Positions 8,799-17,904 are shown, numbered from the stretch's first letter. The stretch: 64,000 nucleotides of DNA from Roseibium aggregatum (GCF_014692675.1 NZ_JABFCZ010000002.1:207907-271906), one strand, 5' to 3'. Program-made: numbers and translations. The notes: generated from the sequence alone by a model not told the origin.

Positions 8799-9884
8799 AT
8801 GACTGCGTCTCTTTCCTCCTTCGCGGGCTTTTCGGCCGATGACATGGCCATCCGCCGCAATCGCGCGATGATCCGGTGGTGGCTCTATCTCGTCTGTTTT
8901 CTCGTTCTGGCGATGGTGGTTGTCGGAGGCGCGACGCGGCTGACGGAATCGGGTCTGTCGATCACCGAATGGAAGCCGATCCACGGGGTGATTCCGCCGC
9001 TCAGCGATGGGGAGTGGCAGGAAGAGTTCGAAAAATACCAGCAGATCCCGGAATACAAGATCATCAACAAGGGCATGTCGCTGGAGGAATTCAAGTTCAT
9101 CTTCTGGTGGGAGTGGTCGCACCGGCTGCTCGGACGCCTGATCGGCGTCATCTTCTTCGTCCCCATGGTCGTGTTCTGGGTTCGCGGCCAGATCGAGCCC
9201 TGGCTCAAGCCGCGACTGGTGTTCGGCCTGTTTCTGGGCGGGCTGCAAGGGGCGATCGGCTGGTGGATGGTGGCCTCCGGACTGGTCGATCGGACCGATG
9301 TCAGCCAGTACCGGCTGGCGATTCACCTGACGACGGCCTGTTTCATCTTCGCCTATCTGTTCTTCATCGCCCGTCGCCTGAAACCGCGCGAAGGGGTGGC
9401 AGTCGAAGAACAGGCCGCTCTTGCGGGGTTCGGTCGCATGGTTCTTGTGCTCGTGTTCCTGCAGATTTTCCTGGGCGGGCTCGTTGCCGGACTGAACGCC
9501 GGACTGACCTTCAACACCTGGCCGCTGATGGACGGGCAGATCATTCCGCACGGTCTGTTCGCCATGTCGCCGGCCTGGCTTAACTTCTTCGAAAACGTGA
9601 TGACCGTGCAGTTCCAGCACCGCACGACCGCCTACATCCTGATTGCCGCCGTCATCTATCTGCTCGTCAGGACGCGTCGGGTTTCCAGGTCGGCCCGGAT
9701 CCTGCGGCCGGCATATCATCTCGCCGGCTTCGTCCTGCTGCAGGCGCTGTTCGGCATCCTGACGCTGCTTTATCAGGTGCCGCTGGACCTTGCGCTGACC
9801 CACCAGGCCTTCGCGGTCATCGTGCTCGCCGGCGCGGTCGACTACATGGCGTCGCTCAGGGGCAGTTATCCGGTAAAGGAATAA
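8799..9884 (+). CDS. ctaA: Heme A synthase, COX15/CtaA type 2
   Basis: The 361-residue protein oxidises heme O to heme A for aa3-type cytochrome oxidase. It has about eight transmembrane helices in two four-helix halves, each with heme-ligand histidines: EWSHRLLGRLIG and IHLTTACFIFAYLFF in the first, QFQHRTTAYILI and LTHQAFAVIVLAG in the second. The GGATRLTESGLSITEWKPI motif after helix 1 is diagnostic. The frame opens 20 codons earlier, but ATG 8799 has a GGGAG ribosome site a few bases upstream and gives the usual family length. A bidirectional terminator separates it from metY. Confidence 0.96.
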   Translation: MTASLSSFAGFSADDMAIRRNRAMIRWWLYLVCFLVLAMVVVGGATRLTESGLSITEWKPIHGVIPPLSDGEWQEEFEKYQQIPEYKIINKGMSLEEFKFIFWWEWSHRLLGRLIGVIFFVPMVVFWVRGQIEPWLKPRLVFGLFLGGLQGAIGWWMVASGLVDRTDVSQYRLAIHLTTACFIFAYLFFIARRLKPREGVAVEEQAALAGFGRMVLVLVFLQIFLGGLVAGLNAGLTFNTWPLMDGQIIPHGLFAMSPAWLNFFENVMTVQFQHRTTAYILIAAVIYLLVRTRRVSRSARILRPAYHLAGFVLLQALFGILTLLYQVPLDLALTHQAFAVIVLAGAVDYMASLRGSYPVKE

Positions 9885-9909
9885 GTGCAGGCTTTATTCC
9901 GGACATTAA

Positions 9910-9937
9910 AAAAGCCCGCCGGGTTTGGCGGGCTTTT
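9910..9937. terminator. Bidirectional intrinsic terminator between ctaA and metY
   Basis: A perfect 11-bp inverted repeat (AAAAGCCCGCC / GGCGGGCTTTT) with a six-base loop gives a GC-rich stem ending in T runs on both strands. It lies between the convergent 3' ends of ctaA and metY. Confidence 0.92.
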
Positions 9938-9958
9938 CCGTTTCAGAATCCGCTTCGA

Positions 9959-11239
9959 TCAGGAATTCAGGGCCTGATCGAGATCGGCGATGATGTCTTC
10001 CGCGTCTTCCAGCCCGACGGAAATGCGGACCACGTCCGGCCCGGCGCCTGCCGTCGTCTTCTGCTCGTCGGAGAGCTGGCGGTGGGTGGTGGACGCCGGG
10101 TGGATGATCAGGCTGCGGGTGTCGCCGATGTTGGCGAGGTGGGAAAACAGCTCCACGTTGGAGACGAGTTTCACGCCTGCGTCATAGCCGCCTTCCACGC
10201 CGAAGGTGAAGACCGCACCGGCCCCCTTGGGCATGTATTTCTTCTGCAGTTCGTGGTGCTTGTCGTCCGGCAGGGCTGCATAGGACACCCAGCTGACCTT
10301 GGGGTGGGCCGCAAGGTGCAGGGCAACCTTCTTGGCGTTGTCGCAGTGGCGCTGCATCCGGAGCGGCAGGGTTTCGATGCCGGTCAGGATCATGAAGGAG
10401 TTGAACGGCGAGATCGCCGGACCGAGATCGCGCAGGCCGAGCACCCGGCAGGCGATGGCGAAGGCGAAATTGCCGAAGGTCTCGTGCAGCACGATGCCCT
10501 GATATTCCGGACGCGGCGTGGACAGCAGCGGGTAGCGGTCGTCCGCCGACCAGTCGAACGTGCCACCGTCGACGATGATGCCGCCCATGGAGTTGCCGTG
10601 GCCGCCCATGAACTTGGTCAGGGAATGGACCACGATGTCGGCGCCGTGTTCGATCGGCCGGCACAGATAGGGGGTCGCCATGGTGTTGTCGACCACCAGC
10701 GGGATCCGCTTGGCCTTGGCGATCTGGGCAATGGCCTCGATATCAACAATGATGCCGCCCGGATTGGCAAGGCTTTCGATGAAGATCGCCTTGGTGTTGG
10801 CGTCGACCGCGGCCTCGAAACTGGCGAGATTGGCCGGATCCGCCCATTTGACCTCCCAGCCGAAACTCTTGAAGGAGTGATTGAGCTGGTTGATCGACCC
10901 GCCGTAGAGCTTGTTCGCCGCAACGATGTTGTCGCCCGGCTGCATCATGGTGTGGAAGCACAGAAGCTGGGCGGAGTGGCCCGAGGCCGTGGCAAGCGCC
11001 GCCGTTCCGCCTTCAAGGGCTGCCACCCGTTCTTCCAGCACGGCCGTCGTCGGGTTGGTGATGCGGGTGTAGATGTTGCCGAAGGCCTGCAGGCCGAAGA
11101 GCGAGGCAGCGTGATCGACATCGTCGAAAACAAAGGACGTCGTCTGGTAGATCGGCGTCGCGCGGGCACCTGTCGCCGGATCGGGCTGAGCGCCCGCATG
11201 AATTGCCAGTGTCGAAAACCCGGGTATTCCTTCACTCAT
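9959..11239 (-). CDS. metY: O-acetylhomoserine sulfhydrylase (PLP, Cys/Met metabolism family)
   Basis: The 426-residue protein makes homocysteine from O-acetylhomoserine and sulfide in methionine synthesis. Diagnostic segments are TLAIHAGAQPDPATGARATP, ITNPTTAVLEERVAALEGG, the PLP-lysine region HSLTKFMGGHGNSMGG, and HPASTTHRQLS near the C-terminus. The length and the RATPIYQTTSFVFDD segment fit MetY-type OAH sulfhydrylases rather than shorter MetZ proteins. ATG 11239 has GGAGG seven bases upstream and is preferred to an upstream in-frame start 15 codons earlier. A 12-bp palindrome lies 63-74 bases upstream. Confidence 0.95.
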   Translation of the reverse strand: MSEGIPGFSTLAIHAGAQPDPATGARATPIYQTTSFVFDDVDHAASLFGLQAFGNIYTRITNPTTAVLEERVAALEGGTAALATASGHSAQLLCFHTMMQPGDNIVAANKLYGGSINQLNHSFKSFGWEVKWADPANLASFEAAVDANTKAIFIESLANPGGIIVDIEAIAQIAKAKRIPLVVDNTMATPYLCRPIEHGADIVVHSLTKFMGGHGNSMGGIIVDGGTFDWSADDRYPLLSTPRPEYQGIVLHETFGNFAFAIACRVLGLRDLGPAISPFNSFMILTGIETLPLRMQRHCDNAKKVALHLAAHPKVSWVSYAALPDDKHHELQKKYMPKGAGAVFTFGVEGGYDAGVKLVSNVELFSHLANIGDTRSLIIHPASTTHRQLSDEQKTTAGAGPDVVRISVGLEDAEDIIADLDQALNS

Positions 11240-11301
11240 GATAGCCTCCACTCCTGTAATTTCCGCGCATACTGGCCGAAGCATACGTTAGCGTCAAAGG
11301 A

Positions 11302-11313
11302 AACCTATAGGTT
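11302..11313. promoter_or_regulatory. 12-bp perfect palindrome upstream of metY
   Basis: AACCTATAGGTT is a perfect palindrome in the 172-base gap between metY and the CoA-binding gene. Its position suits an operator for metY, but no matching regulator is in the window and no riboswitch was recognised here. Confidence 0.3.
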
Positions 11314-11411
11314 GAAATGCTACTTTTTTTGGTTGTGTCTGTACTTTGCGGGAAATGCGCAGAAACGCTTCGGTTTCCAAAGGCCGGTCCATCCCTCAAC
11401 CGGCAAAGGTC

Positions 11412-11942
11412 CTAGGTCCCGCCGCCCGGTTTCAGGCCTCTGTGCTGAAATCCGCTTTTCAGCGTCGGGCGTTTCGCCGACAGGGTCCGGGAATTGACGC
11501 CGGCCCAGCCGATTTCGCCCGACAACCGGCCGTATTCGATCTTCGGGCAGCGGTCCATGACCACCTTGATACCGGCGTCCTCGGCCTTTTTCGCCGCCGC
11601 GTCGTTGCGGACGGTGAGCTGCATCCAGATCACCTTCGGCAGGCGGCCTGACGCGATGATATCGTCGACGATCTGTCCGGCGGCTTCCGAATTCCGGAAG
11701 ATGTCGACCATGTCCGGTGGTTCGGCAAGATCGGCAAGCGAGGCGTAGACGGTCTGGCCGAGGATCTCCTTGCCTGCCAGCCCCGGATTGACCGGCCAGA
11801 CGTCATAGCCTTTCGCCAGCAGGTATTTCAGGACGAAATAGGAGGGCCGCACATTGTTGGCGCTGGCGCCGACCATGGCGACGGTCTTCACCTCATCGAG
11901 GATGTCCTTGATGTAGGCGTCGGAATACTGATCGTGGTTCAT
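11412..11942 (-). CDS. CoA-binding domain protein (YccU-like)
   Basis: A 176-residue cytosolic protein consisting almost wholly of a CoA_binding_2 Rossmann domain. The segments are VKTVAMVGASANNVRPSYFV, LLAKGYDVWPVNPGL, DMVDIFRNSEAAGQIVDDII, and a C-terminal VVMDRCPKIEYGRL. Family members bind CoA or acyl-CoA but have no settled biochemical role. It lies downstream of the enoyl-CoA hydratase gene with a five-base gap, so the two are probably one operon. The basic C-terminal tail (NSRTLSAKRPTLKSGF) is outside the domain. Confidence 0.88.
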   Translation of the reverse strand: MNHDQYSDAYIKDILDEVKTVAMVGASANNVRPSYFVLKYLLAKGYDVWPVNPGLAGKEILGQTVYASLADLAEPPDMVDIFRNSEAAGQIVDDIIASGRLPKVIWMQLTVRNDAAAKKAEDAGIKVVMDRCPKIEYGRLSGEIGWAGVNSRTLSAKRPTLKSGFQHRGLKPGGGT

Positions 11943-11947
11943 GGATT

Positions 11948-12775
11948 TTAGCTATCCGTCCATTCCGGCTTGCGCTTCTGCAGAAAAGCGCCGATGCCTT
12001 CTTCCGCGTCGCGGGCCATCATGTTTTCCACCATGACACTGGCCGCATGGTCGTAGGCTTCCGAAAGCGGCATTTCGAGCTGCTGGTAGAAGGCTTCCTT
12101 GCCGACCTTGACCGTATAGGCCGATTTCGAGGCGATGGTCTCGGCGTATTTCTGCACCACCTGTTCCAGATAGTCGGCCGGCACGATCCGGTTGATCAGG
12201 CCGAAGTCCTTGGCGGTCGATGCGTCGATGCTCTCGCCGGTCAGAAGCATTTCCATGGCCTGCTTGCGCGAGACGTTGCGCGACAGGGCGACCATGGGCG
12301 TGGAGCAGAACAGACCGATGTTGACGCCCGGTGTGCAGAAGGTCGCCGTATCGGTGGCAATCGCAAGGTCGCAGGAGGCCACAAGCTGGCAGCCGGCGGC
12401 GGTTGCCACGCCGGTGACAACGGCGATCACCGGCTTTGGATGGCGCACGATCTGCTGCATCAGGGCCGAGCACTGGCGCATGATGTGTTCGTAGGTGCCA
12501 CGTCCGCGGTCGGCTTCGGCGCGGGCCGCGGTCAGTTCCTTCAGGTCGTGGCCGGCGCAGAAGACCTTGCCCTCGGCGCCGAGCAGGATCACGCGGACGT
12601 CCTTGTTTTCCTCCGCCCTGGTCAGTTCTTCCGACAGCGCGGTCATCATCTCCCTGGAAAGCGCGTTCATCCGCTCCGGACGCTGCATGACGATCCGGTA
12701 GACGCCTTCGTGCAACAGGGTTGAGAGAAGCGGCCTTTCGGTCGGGCTGCTGGAAGCGGCTGCTGCGTCGGACAT
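11948..12775 (-). CDS. Enoyl-CoA hydratase/isomerase family protein
   Basis: The 275-residue crotonase-fold protein has RPERMNALSREMMTALSEEL, the oxyanion-hole segment KVFCAGHDLKEL, and VIAVVTGVATAAGCQLVASCD in the second active-site strand. This resembles the ECHDC3-type subgroup, in which the catalytic glutamates of classical hydratases are not conserved, so hydratase activity should not be assumed. It probably acts on acyl-CoA esters. The frame extends 26 codons upstream; ATG 12775 is preferred because it is preceded by AGGGA and starts the domain at the usual distance. It is followed five bases later by the CoA-binding gene. Confidence 0.9.
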   Translation of the reverse strand: MSDAAAASSSPTERPLLSTLLHEGVYRIVMQRPERMNALSREMMTALSEELTRAEENKDVRVILLGAEGKVFCAGHDLKELTAARAEADRGRGTYEHIMRQCSALMQQIVRHPKPVIAVVTGVATAAGCQLVASCDLAIATDTATFCTPGVNIGLFCSTPMVALSRNVSRKQAMEMLLTGESIDASTAKDFGLINRIVPADYLEQVVQKYAETIASKSAYTVKVGKEAFYQQLEMPLSEAYDHAASVMVENMMARDAEEGIGAFLQKRKPEWTDS

Positions 12776-12884
12776 GGATTTGATCCCTGAAGTTTCTGTC
12801 TTTCCGGTCTTATAGCCGATCCGGGCGGGGCGGCGATAGCCGGGAGACGACATTCGGACGGATGGAGAACGGCATTTTACGTCT

Positions 12885-13343
12885 TTACAGTTCCACCGAC
12901 GGCGCGCGTTTGATTTCCTTCAGGACCACGTTCGTCTGCGCGCCTCTGACCGCCGGCAGGCGGAACAGGAAGTCGTCGAGGAAGCGGTTGTAGGCGTCGA
13001 TGTCGGTGCAAACCACGCGCAGATGATAGTCGGCCTAGCCTGTCGTCGCGTGGCAGTCCTGGACCTCCCTGCGGCCGGCGACGGCGCGGATGAAGGCGGC
13101 GATGGCGTCCGGGTCGTGGCGGGCAAGCTGCACGTGGACGATGGCGTGGAAGCCCATTCCCAGCTGTTTCGGCTGCAGGATGGCGCTGTAGCGTTCGATG
13201 ACGCCTGCCTGTTCCAGCGCGCGTACCCGGCGCCAGCAGGCGGACGGCGACATGCCGACCTTCTCGGCAAGTTCCGCATTGGGGATGCGGCAGTCCTCCT
13301 GCAGGAGCGCCAGCAGGCGGCGGTCGCGGTCGTCGAGATCCAT
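12885..13343 (-). pseudogene. Lrp/AsnC-family regulator interrupted by an in-frame TAG
   Basis: The frame begins with MDLDDRDRRLLALLQEDCRI and carries a normal winged-helix domain (AELAEKVGMSPSACWRRVRA) and the start of the RAM ligand-binding domain (VHVQLARHDPDAIAAFIRAV). After CHATTG a TAG at 13037-13035 interrupts it. The same frame then continues with ADYHLRVVCTDIDAYNRFL to a TAA at 12887-12885, which would total 152 residues, the family norm. Relatives usually have Glu at the interrupted position, so one G-to-T change (GAG to TAG) explains it. A 102-residue product would keep DNA binding but lose most of the dimer and effector domain. The gene is divergent from the IOR gene, its likely target. 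A sequencing error is possible. Confidence 0.85.
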
Positions 13344-13365
13344 ATGGTCAATGTTTCCGTATTCT

Positions 13366-13382
13366 GGATATCAATCGGATAA
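13366..13382. promoter_or_regulatory. Possible Lrp-type site between the regulator and the IOR gene
   Basis: Two GGATA copies spaced 11 bp apart (one helical turn) lie in an AT-rich part of the 135-base divergent region. Lrp-family regulators often bind phased AT-rich repeats and control the divergent gene. This is weak evidence. Confidence 0.2.
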
Positions 13383-13478
13383 TTCATCCATCATTTAACG
13401 GTTCTCCGTCCTTTCTGGAACCTTTTTTCGCTTTCTGTCTGGCAAAATATACCGGAGAGAGAAAAGGAGAGGGCCGTC

Positions 13479-16400
13479 ATGCTCCAGCGTCACAGCCAGA
13501 TCGGCGATTACCGGCTTAGCGATCGGTTCGAGCGCAGCGAAGGCCGGGTGTTCCTGACCGGAACCCAGGCGCTTGCGCGCATCATGTTCGATCAGGCCCG
13601 CCGCGACCGGGATCAGGGATTGAACACTGCGGGGTTCGTTTCCGGCTACCGGGGATCGCCGCTCGGCGGGCTCGACCTGGAACTGTGGCGCAACCGGGCC
13701 AAGCTGGAGCAGGACCGGATCACCTTCATGCCCGCGGTCAACGAGGACCTGGGGGCGACCGCCGTTTTGGGCGCGCAGCAGGCGGTGCTCGATCCGGATT
13801 GCGAGGTCGAGGGCGTCTTTTCCATGTGGTACGGCAAGGGGCCGGGTGTCGACCGGTCCGGCGATGCGCTGCGCCACGGCAATGCCTATGGCTCGGCGCC
13901 CAAGGGCGGCGTGCTGGTGGTGGCCGGCGACGACCACGGCTGCGTTTCCTCGTCCATGCCGCATCAGTCGGACGTGGCCTTCATGACCTGGTTCATGCCG
14001 ACGCTGAACCCGGCCTCGGTGGAGGAATACCTGGAATTCGGCGAATACGGTTTCGCCCTGTCGCGGTTTTCCGGCACCTGGGTGGGCTTCAAGGCGATTT
14101 CGGAGACGGTGGAATCCGGACGTTCGGTGGAGCTCAAGCCGGACCGGCGCTTCATCATCCCTGAGTTCGATTTCCCCCCGGGCGGATTGCATGTGCGCCG
14201 CGCGGACCTACCGAGCGTCGAGATTGAGACCCGCATCGGCCATAAACTGAGGGCCGTGGAGGCCTTCGTGGAGGCCAATCCGATCGACCGGCACATCTAT
14301 GAGGTGCTGGATGCGCAATTCGGCATCGTCACCACGGGCAAGGGGCATCTGGACCTGATGGAGGCATTGCGCCTGCTCGGTCTCAACGAGGCCAGATGCC
14401 GGGAACTCGGCATCGACATCTACAAGGTGGGCATGGTCTGGCCGCTGGCGCGGCGCGATGCGCTCGACTTCGTGCGCGGCAAAAAGGAAGTCCTCGTCGT
14501 TGAGGAAAAGCGCGGCATCATCGAAAGCCAGTTCAAGGAATATTTCTACGACTGGCCGGGAGACAAACCGGAGAAGATGGTCGGCAAGCACGACGCGGCC
14601 GCGACCCGCGACCTGGTGCCCTGGACCGGCGAACTGGAGCCGCTCACACTTGTTCCGATCGTCGCCGAACGGCTGGACCGGTTCTTCCCCGGTGAGGCGC
14701 TGCCGGAAAAGGCGCGCGCGCTCCTGGCGCCGCAAAAGATCGTGCTCAACACGGAAGGGGCGACGCGCACGCCCTATTTCTGCTCCGGCTGCCCGCACAA
14801 CACTTCCACCAAGCTGCCGGAAGGCAGCCGCGCCGGCTCGGGCATCGGTTGCCACGTGATGGCAAGCTGGATGGACCGCAGCACCGACGGCTACGCCCAA
14901 ATGGGCGGCGAGGGCGTGCCGATTGCCGTGCGCGGGATCTATAACGGCGGCCGGCACATGTTCCAGAACCTGGGCGAGGGGACCTGGTACCATTCCGGCT
15001 CGCTCGCCATCCGCCAGGCGGTCGCGGCGAAGGCCAACATCACCTACAAGATCCTCTATAACGACGCGGTCGCCATGACCGGCGGCCAGCCGGTGGACGG
15101 GCCGGTCAGCGTCGCCGGCATCGCCCAGGCCTCAAGGGCCGAAGGGGTCGAGCGCATCGCGGTGGCTTCCGACGACATTTCCAAGTTCGATCCTGCCGAG
15201 TTCCCGTTCGGCACCACATTCCACGACCGGGCAGAGCTCGACCCGCTGCAGCGGGAACTGCGCGAGGTGAAGGGCGTCAGCGTTCTCATCTACGAGCAGA
15301 CCTGCGCCACGGAAAAGCGCCGGCGGCGCAAGCGCGGCAAGATGGAAGATCCTAAGCGCTTCGCCTATATCAACCCGCTGGTGTGCGAGGGCTGCGGCGA
15401 CTGTTCCCTGGAAAGCAACTGCCTCAGCGTCGAACCGCGCGAGACCCGCTTCGGGCGCAAGCGCAAGATCAACCTGTCCACCTGCAACAAGGATTTTTCC
15501 TGTCTCAACGGATTCTGCCCGAGCTTCGTCACGGTGGAAGGCGGCGAACGTGCCGTTCACGAGGCTCCCGGCCTTGATCCGCTGGCGCTCGCCGCCCGGC
15601 TGCCGGAACCGGAGATGGCCGTGCTCGACGCGCCCTTCGACCTGCTGGTGGCAGGCGTCGGCGGGACCGGTATCGTGACCGTCAGTGCGCTCGTCACCAT
15701 GGCGGCCCACCTGGAAGGGCTTGGGTCCAGCGTGCTCGACTTCACCGGCTTCGCGCAGAAATTCGGCACGGTGCTCGGCTATGTCCGACTGGCGGCGGCA
15801 CCGGAAGACATTCACCAGGTGCGCATTGAGCAGGGCGCTGCGGATGCGGTGATCGGTTGCGACATCGTCGTCAGTTCCTCGCCCAAGGCGTCGACCCTTT
15901 ACCGGCAGGGGACGAAGGTCGCGCTCAACACGGCGGAAATGCCGACCGGCGATCTGGTGCTGCGGCGCGACGCTGACCTCAAGATCGGCACCCGCGAGGC
16001 GGCGATCCGCGCCGCGGTGGGCAGCGAGAATGTCACGGCGATCGATGCCAACAGGATCGCGGAGGAACTCCTGGGCGAGCAGGTCTTCGCCAATATCATC
16101 ATGCTCGGCTTCGCCTGGCAGCAGGGGCTGGTGCCGGTGAGCTGGCAGGCGCTGGACCGGGCCGTGGAGCTCAACGCCGTGCAGATCGACAAGAACCGCC
16201 GGGCGCTTGCCATCGGCCAGCTGCTGGCGGCCGAGCCTGAAGCGCTGAAGCCTTATCTGAACCGGTCGGAAGAAGAAGAACCAAGCCTTGATGATCTGAT
16301 TGCGGAGCGGGCTGCGTTTCTCACCGGCTATCAGAATGGAACTTACGCGGAGCGCTACCGGAAAACCCTCTCGGTCTTCCGTTCGGCCATGCCGGACGAG

Positions 16401-16901
16401 TTGACGGCAATCGCAGCCAGGGCCCTGTTCAAGCTGATGGCCTACAAGGACGAATACGAGGTCGCCCGGCTGCACACCGCCATGGGCTTCGACGAGGAAC
16501 TGGCGAAAACCTTCGCCGGCGACTTCAAGGTCCGCTACCACCTTGCCCCGCCGCTGCTGCCGCTCGGCAAGGATGCGCGCGGACGGCCGAACAAGCGCGC
16601 CTTCGGTCCGTGGATCCGTCCCGCGTTCAAGCTGCTTTCGGGCATGAAGGGGCTTCGCGGCACCTGGGCCGATCCCTTTGGCCACACGCACGAACGGCGG
16701 CTGAACCGCAGCCTGATCTCCTGGTACGAAGGCGTATTGGAGACGGTCGCCAAGGCCGGCGACGAAAACCGCGAGACCGTGGCGGCCCTGCTCAAGACCC
16801 CACTCGACATGCGCGGCTACGGCCCGGTCTTCGAGGCGGCCGTTGAGAAGGAACAGGCGCGGGCGGAAAAGCTTCTGGCGGACCTCGGCCACGGTGCTTG
16901 A
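13479..16901 (+). CDS. Indolepyruvate ferredoxin oxidoreductase, fused alpha-beta form
   Basis: A 1140-residue protein that oxidatively decarboxylates aryl 2-oxo acids (from Phe, Tyr, Trp) to aryl-CoA using TPP and Fe-S centres. In order: pyrimidine-binding domain (NTAGFVSGYRGSPLGG, MPAVNEDLGATA), a TPP domain (YFCSGCPHNTSTKLP, GIGCHVMASWM, MGGEG, YNDAVAMTGGQPVDGP), ferredoxin-like cysteines (CEGCGDCSLESNC and STCNKDFSCLNGFC), a gamma-type POR domain (VAGVGGTGIVTVSALVTMAA), and a DUF6537-type C-terminus. Length matches the proteobacterial fused enzyme. A strong AAGGAG site precedes ATG 13479. The divergent Lrp gene, which would normally control it, is broken. Confidence 0.96.
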   Translation: MLQRHSQIGDYRLSDRFERSEGRVFLTGTQALARIMFDQARRDRDQGLNTAGFVSGYRGSPLGGLDLELWRNRAKLEQDRITFMPAVNEDLGATAVLGAQQAVLDPDCEVEGVFSMWYGKGPGVDRSGDALRHGNAYGSAPKGGVLVVAGDDHGCVSSSMPHQSDVAFMTWFMPTLNPASVEEYLEFGEYGFALSRFSGTWVGFKAISETVESGRSVELKPDRRFIIPEFDFPPGGLHVRRADLPSVEIETRIGHKLRAVEAFVEANPIDRHIYEVLDAQFGIVTTGKGHLDLMEALRLLGLNEARCRELGIDIYKVGMVWPLARRDALDFVRGKKEVLVVEEKRGIIESQFKEYFYDWPGDKPEKMVGKHDAAATRDLVPWTGELEPLTLVPIVAERLDRFFPGEALPEKARALLAPQKIVLNTEGATRTPYFCSGCPHNTSTKLPEGSRAGSGIGCHVMASWMDRSTDGYAQMGGEGVPIAVRGIYNGGRHMFQNLGEGTWYHSGSLAIRQAVAAKANITYKILYNDAVAMTGGQPVDGPVSVAGIAQASRAEGVERIAVASDDISKFDPAEFPFGTTFHDRAELDPLQRELREVKGVSVLIYEQTCATEKRRRRKRGKMEDPKRFAYINPLVCEGCGDCSLESNCLSVEPRETRFGRKRKINLSTCNKDFSCLNGFCPSFVTVEGGERAVHEAPGLDPLALAARLPEPEMAVLDAPFDLLVAGVGGTGIVTVSALVTMAAHLEGLGSSVLDFTGFAQKFGTVLGYVRLAAAPEDIHQVRIEQGAADAVIGCDIVVSSSPKASTLYRQGTKVALNTAEMPTGDLVLRRDADLKIGTREAAIRAAVGSENVTAIDANRIAEELLGEQVFANIIMLGFAWQQGLVPVSWQALDRAVELNAVQIDKNRRALAIGQLLAAEPEALKPYLNRSEEEEPSLDDLIAERAAFLTGYQNGTYAERYRKTLSVFRSAMPDELTAIAARALFKLMAYKDEYEVARLHTAMGFDEELAKTFAGDFKVRYHLAPPLLPLGKDARGRPNKRAFGPWIRPAFKLLSGMKGLRGTWADPFGHTHERRLNRSLISWYEGVLETVAKAGDENRETVAALLKTPLDMRGYGPVFEAAVEKEQARAEKLLADLGHGA

Positions 16902-16961
16902 AGGCGGGGAGGGGCAAGACTGTCTTCCCAATTAGCCTGCGATCCCCGCCTGATCAGGCTC

Positions 16962-17291
16962 TCACGGGTGCGGCAGGGGAAATCCGTGACGCTCCGTTAG
17001 GGCCTTCAGAATGCCGTCCTTGTCGTCGATGAAGGTCGGACGGCCGGTCACCGGATCCCGTTGATCCGACAGGACAAGAACGGGCAGGCTTTGGTTTTCG
17101 GAGCCAAGTAGGTCCGCGATTTCCGTTCTCGGTCGCGGCCAGGCAATGCGGCGGACGTCGATCCTTGTCGCGAGATCCGGGAAAGAGGCGAGCACGCCTT
17201 CCATCAGGGCGCAGTGCCAGCAATAGAATGTTGCGCCCGGATAGTCGGGATCGGAAAACCCCGGCCGTAGCAGGTAGAGCCTGTCTTTCAT
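16962..17291 (-). CDS. DUF3088 thioredoxin-like-fold protein
   Basis: A 109-residue protein beginning MKDRLYLLRPGFSDPDYPG followed by FYCWHCALMEGVLASFPDLA, the hallmark of DUF3088. The CWHC pair resembles a thioredoxin-type CxxC motif, and later VLVLSDQ and a terminal HGFPLPHP complete the family pattern. The family's function is unknown. A longer frame reaches 17381, but the extra 30 residues are Arg/Cys-rich and lack family character. The gene is convergent with the IOR gene and divergent from the thioesterase gene. Confidence 0.8.
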   Translation of the reverse strand: MKDRLYLLRPGFSDPDYPGATFYCWHCALMEGVLASFPDLATRIDVRRIAWPRPRTEIADLLGSENQSLPVLVLSDQRDPVTGRPTFIDDKDGILKALTERHGFPLPHP

Positions 17292-17454
17292 GCGTTCGTC
17301 CGAAGTGGTGCGGCAGCGGCAGTCTCTTCGATTCTGCGGCTCTGCGAAAGGCCAGCCACGTTCCCGCTTGCATTCGCTCATTGTTGACGTTTACGTAAAT
17401 GGAAATTGCGAAAGCAAAGCGGAATCGGAACCATGTTCCGACGGGGAGGGATGA

Positions 17455-17880
17455 ATGCAGCCGGTGATGAGTGTCGCGGAGATATCTGAGTTTCTGGACC
17501 GGGAATTCCCGCAGATCCATGCGGGCGGACGGGTCTATGCCATCGACGCGATTTCACCTGGCGAGGCGGTTGTCCGGCTTTCGGCCAACGAGATGCATCT
17601 GCGGCCCGGCGGGACGGTGTCCGGCCCGTCCATGATGGCGCTCGCCGACCTTGCGGCCTATGTGGTGATCCTCGCCCATATCGGACCGGTGGCGCTGGCG
17701 GTCACCACCAATCTCAACATCAACTTCCTGCGCAAGCCCGAGCCGGGCGACCTTGTCGCCACCTGCAAACTGTTGAAGCTCGGCAAGCGGCTGGCGGTCA
17801 CCGAATGCGGCATCGGCGGGGAGGGCGAAGAAGAATACGTCGCCCACGCGACGGCAACCTATTCGGTGCCGCCGCGCTAA
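17455..17880 (+). CDS. PaaI-family hotdog thioesterase
   Basis: The 141-residue single-hotdog protein contains LRPGGTVSGPSMMALADLAAY, matching the catalytic-helix region of PaaI/acyl-CoA thioesterases, and NLNINFLRKPEPGDLVATCKL in the central sheet. The Asp in ALADLA fits the family's catalytic acidic residue. It probably hydrolyses an acyl- or aryl-CoA; substrate unknown. A GGGGAGGG ribosome site lies just upstream of ATG 17455. The position near IOR (which makes aryl-CoA) is suggestive but they are not in one operon. Confidence 0.88.
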   Translation: MQPVMSVAEISEFLDREFPQIHAGGRVYAIDAISPGEAVVRLSANEMHLRPGGTVSGPSMMALADLAAYVVILAHIGPVALAVTTNLNINFLRKPEPGDLVATCKLLKLGKRLAVTECGIGGEGEEEYVAHATATYSVPPR

Positions 17881-17904
17881 GCGTTCGTGTTGATGCCTGC
17901 CGTA

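Noticed and set aside
11240..11411. SAM-II-type riboswitch before metY
   Set aside because: The conserved pseudoknot sequence pieces are not present in the minus-strand leader.
13035..13037. TAG as selenocysteine/pyrrolysine or other recoding in the Lrp gene
   Set aside because: TAG is not a selenocysteine codon, and pyrrolysine has no place in this family; a point mutation or read error is simpler.
15132..16931. 599-codon minus-strand open frame inside the IOR gene
   Set aside because: Antisense to a protein with clear domains; Arg/Gly/His-rich translation without any recognisable pattern.
16902..16951. Inverted repeat AGGCGGGG/CCCCGCCT after the IOR gene as a terminator
   Set aside because: The 34-base gap between arms and lack of a T run make it a weak candidate; left unlisted.
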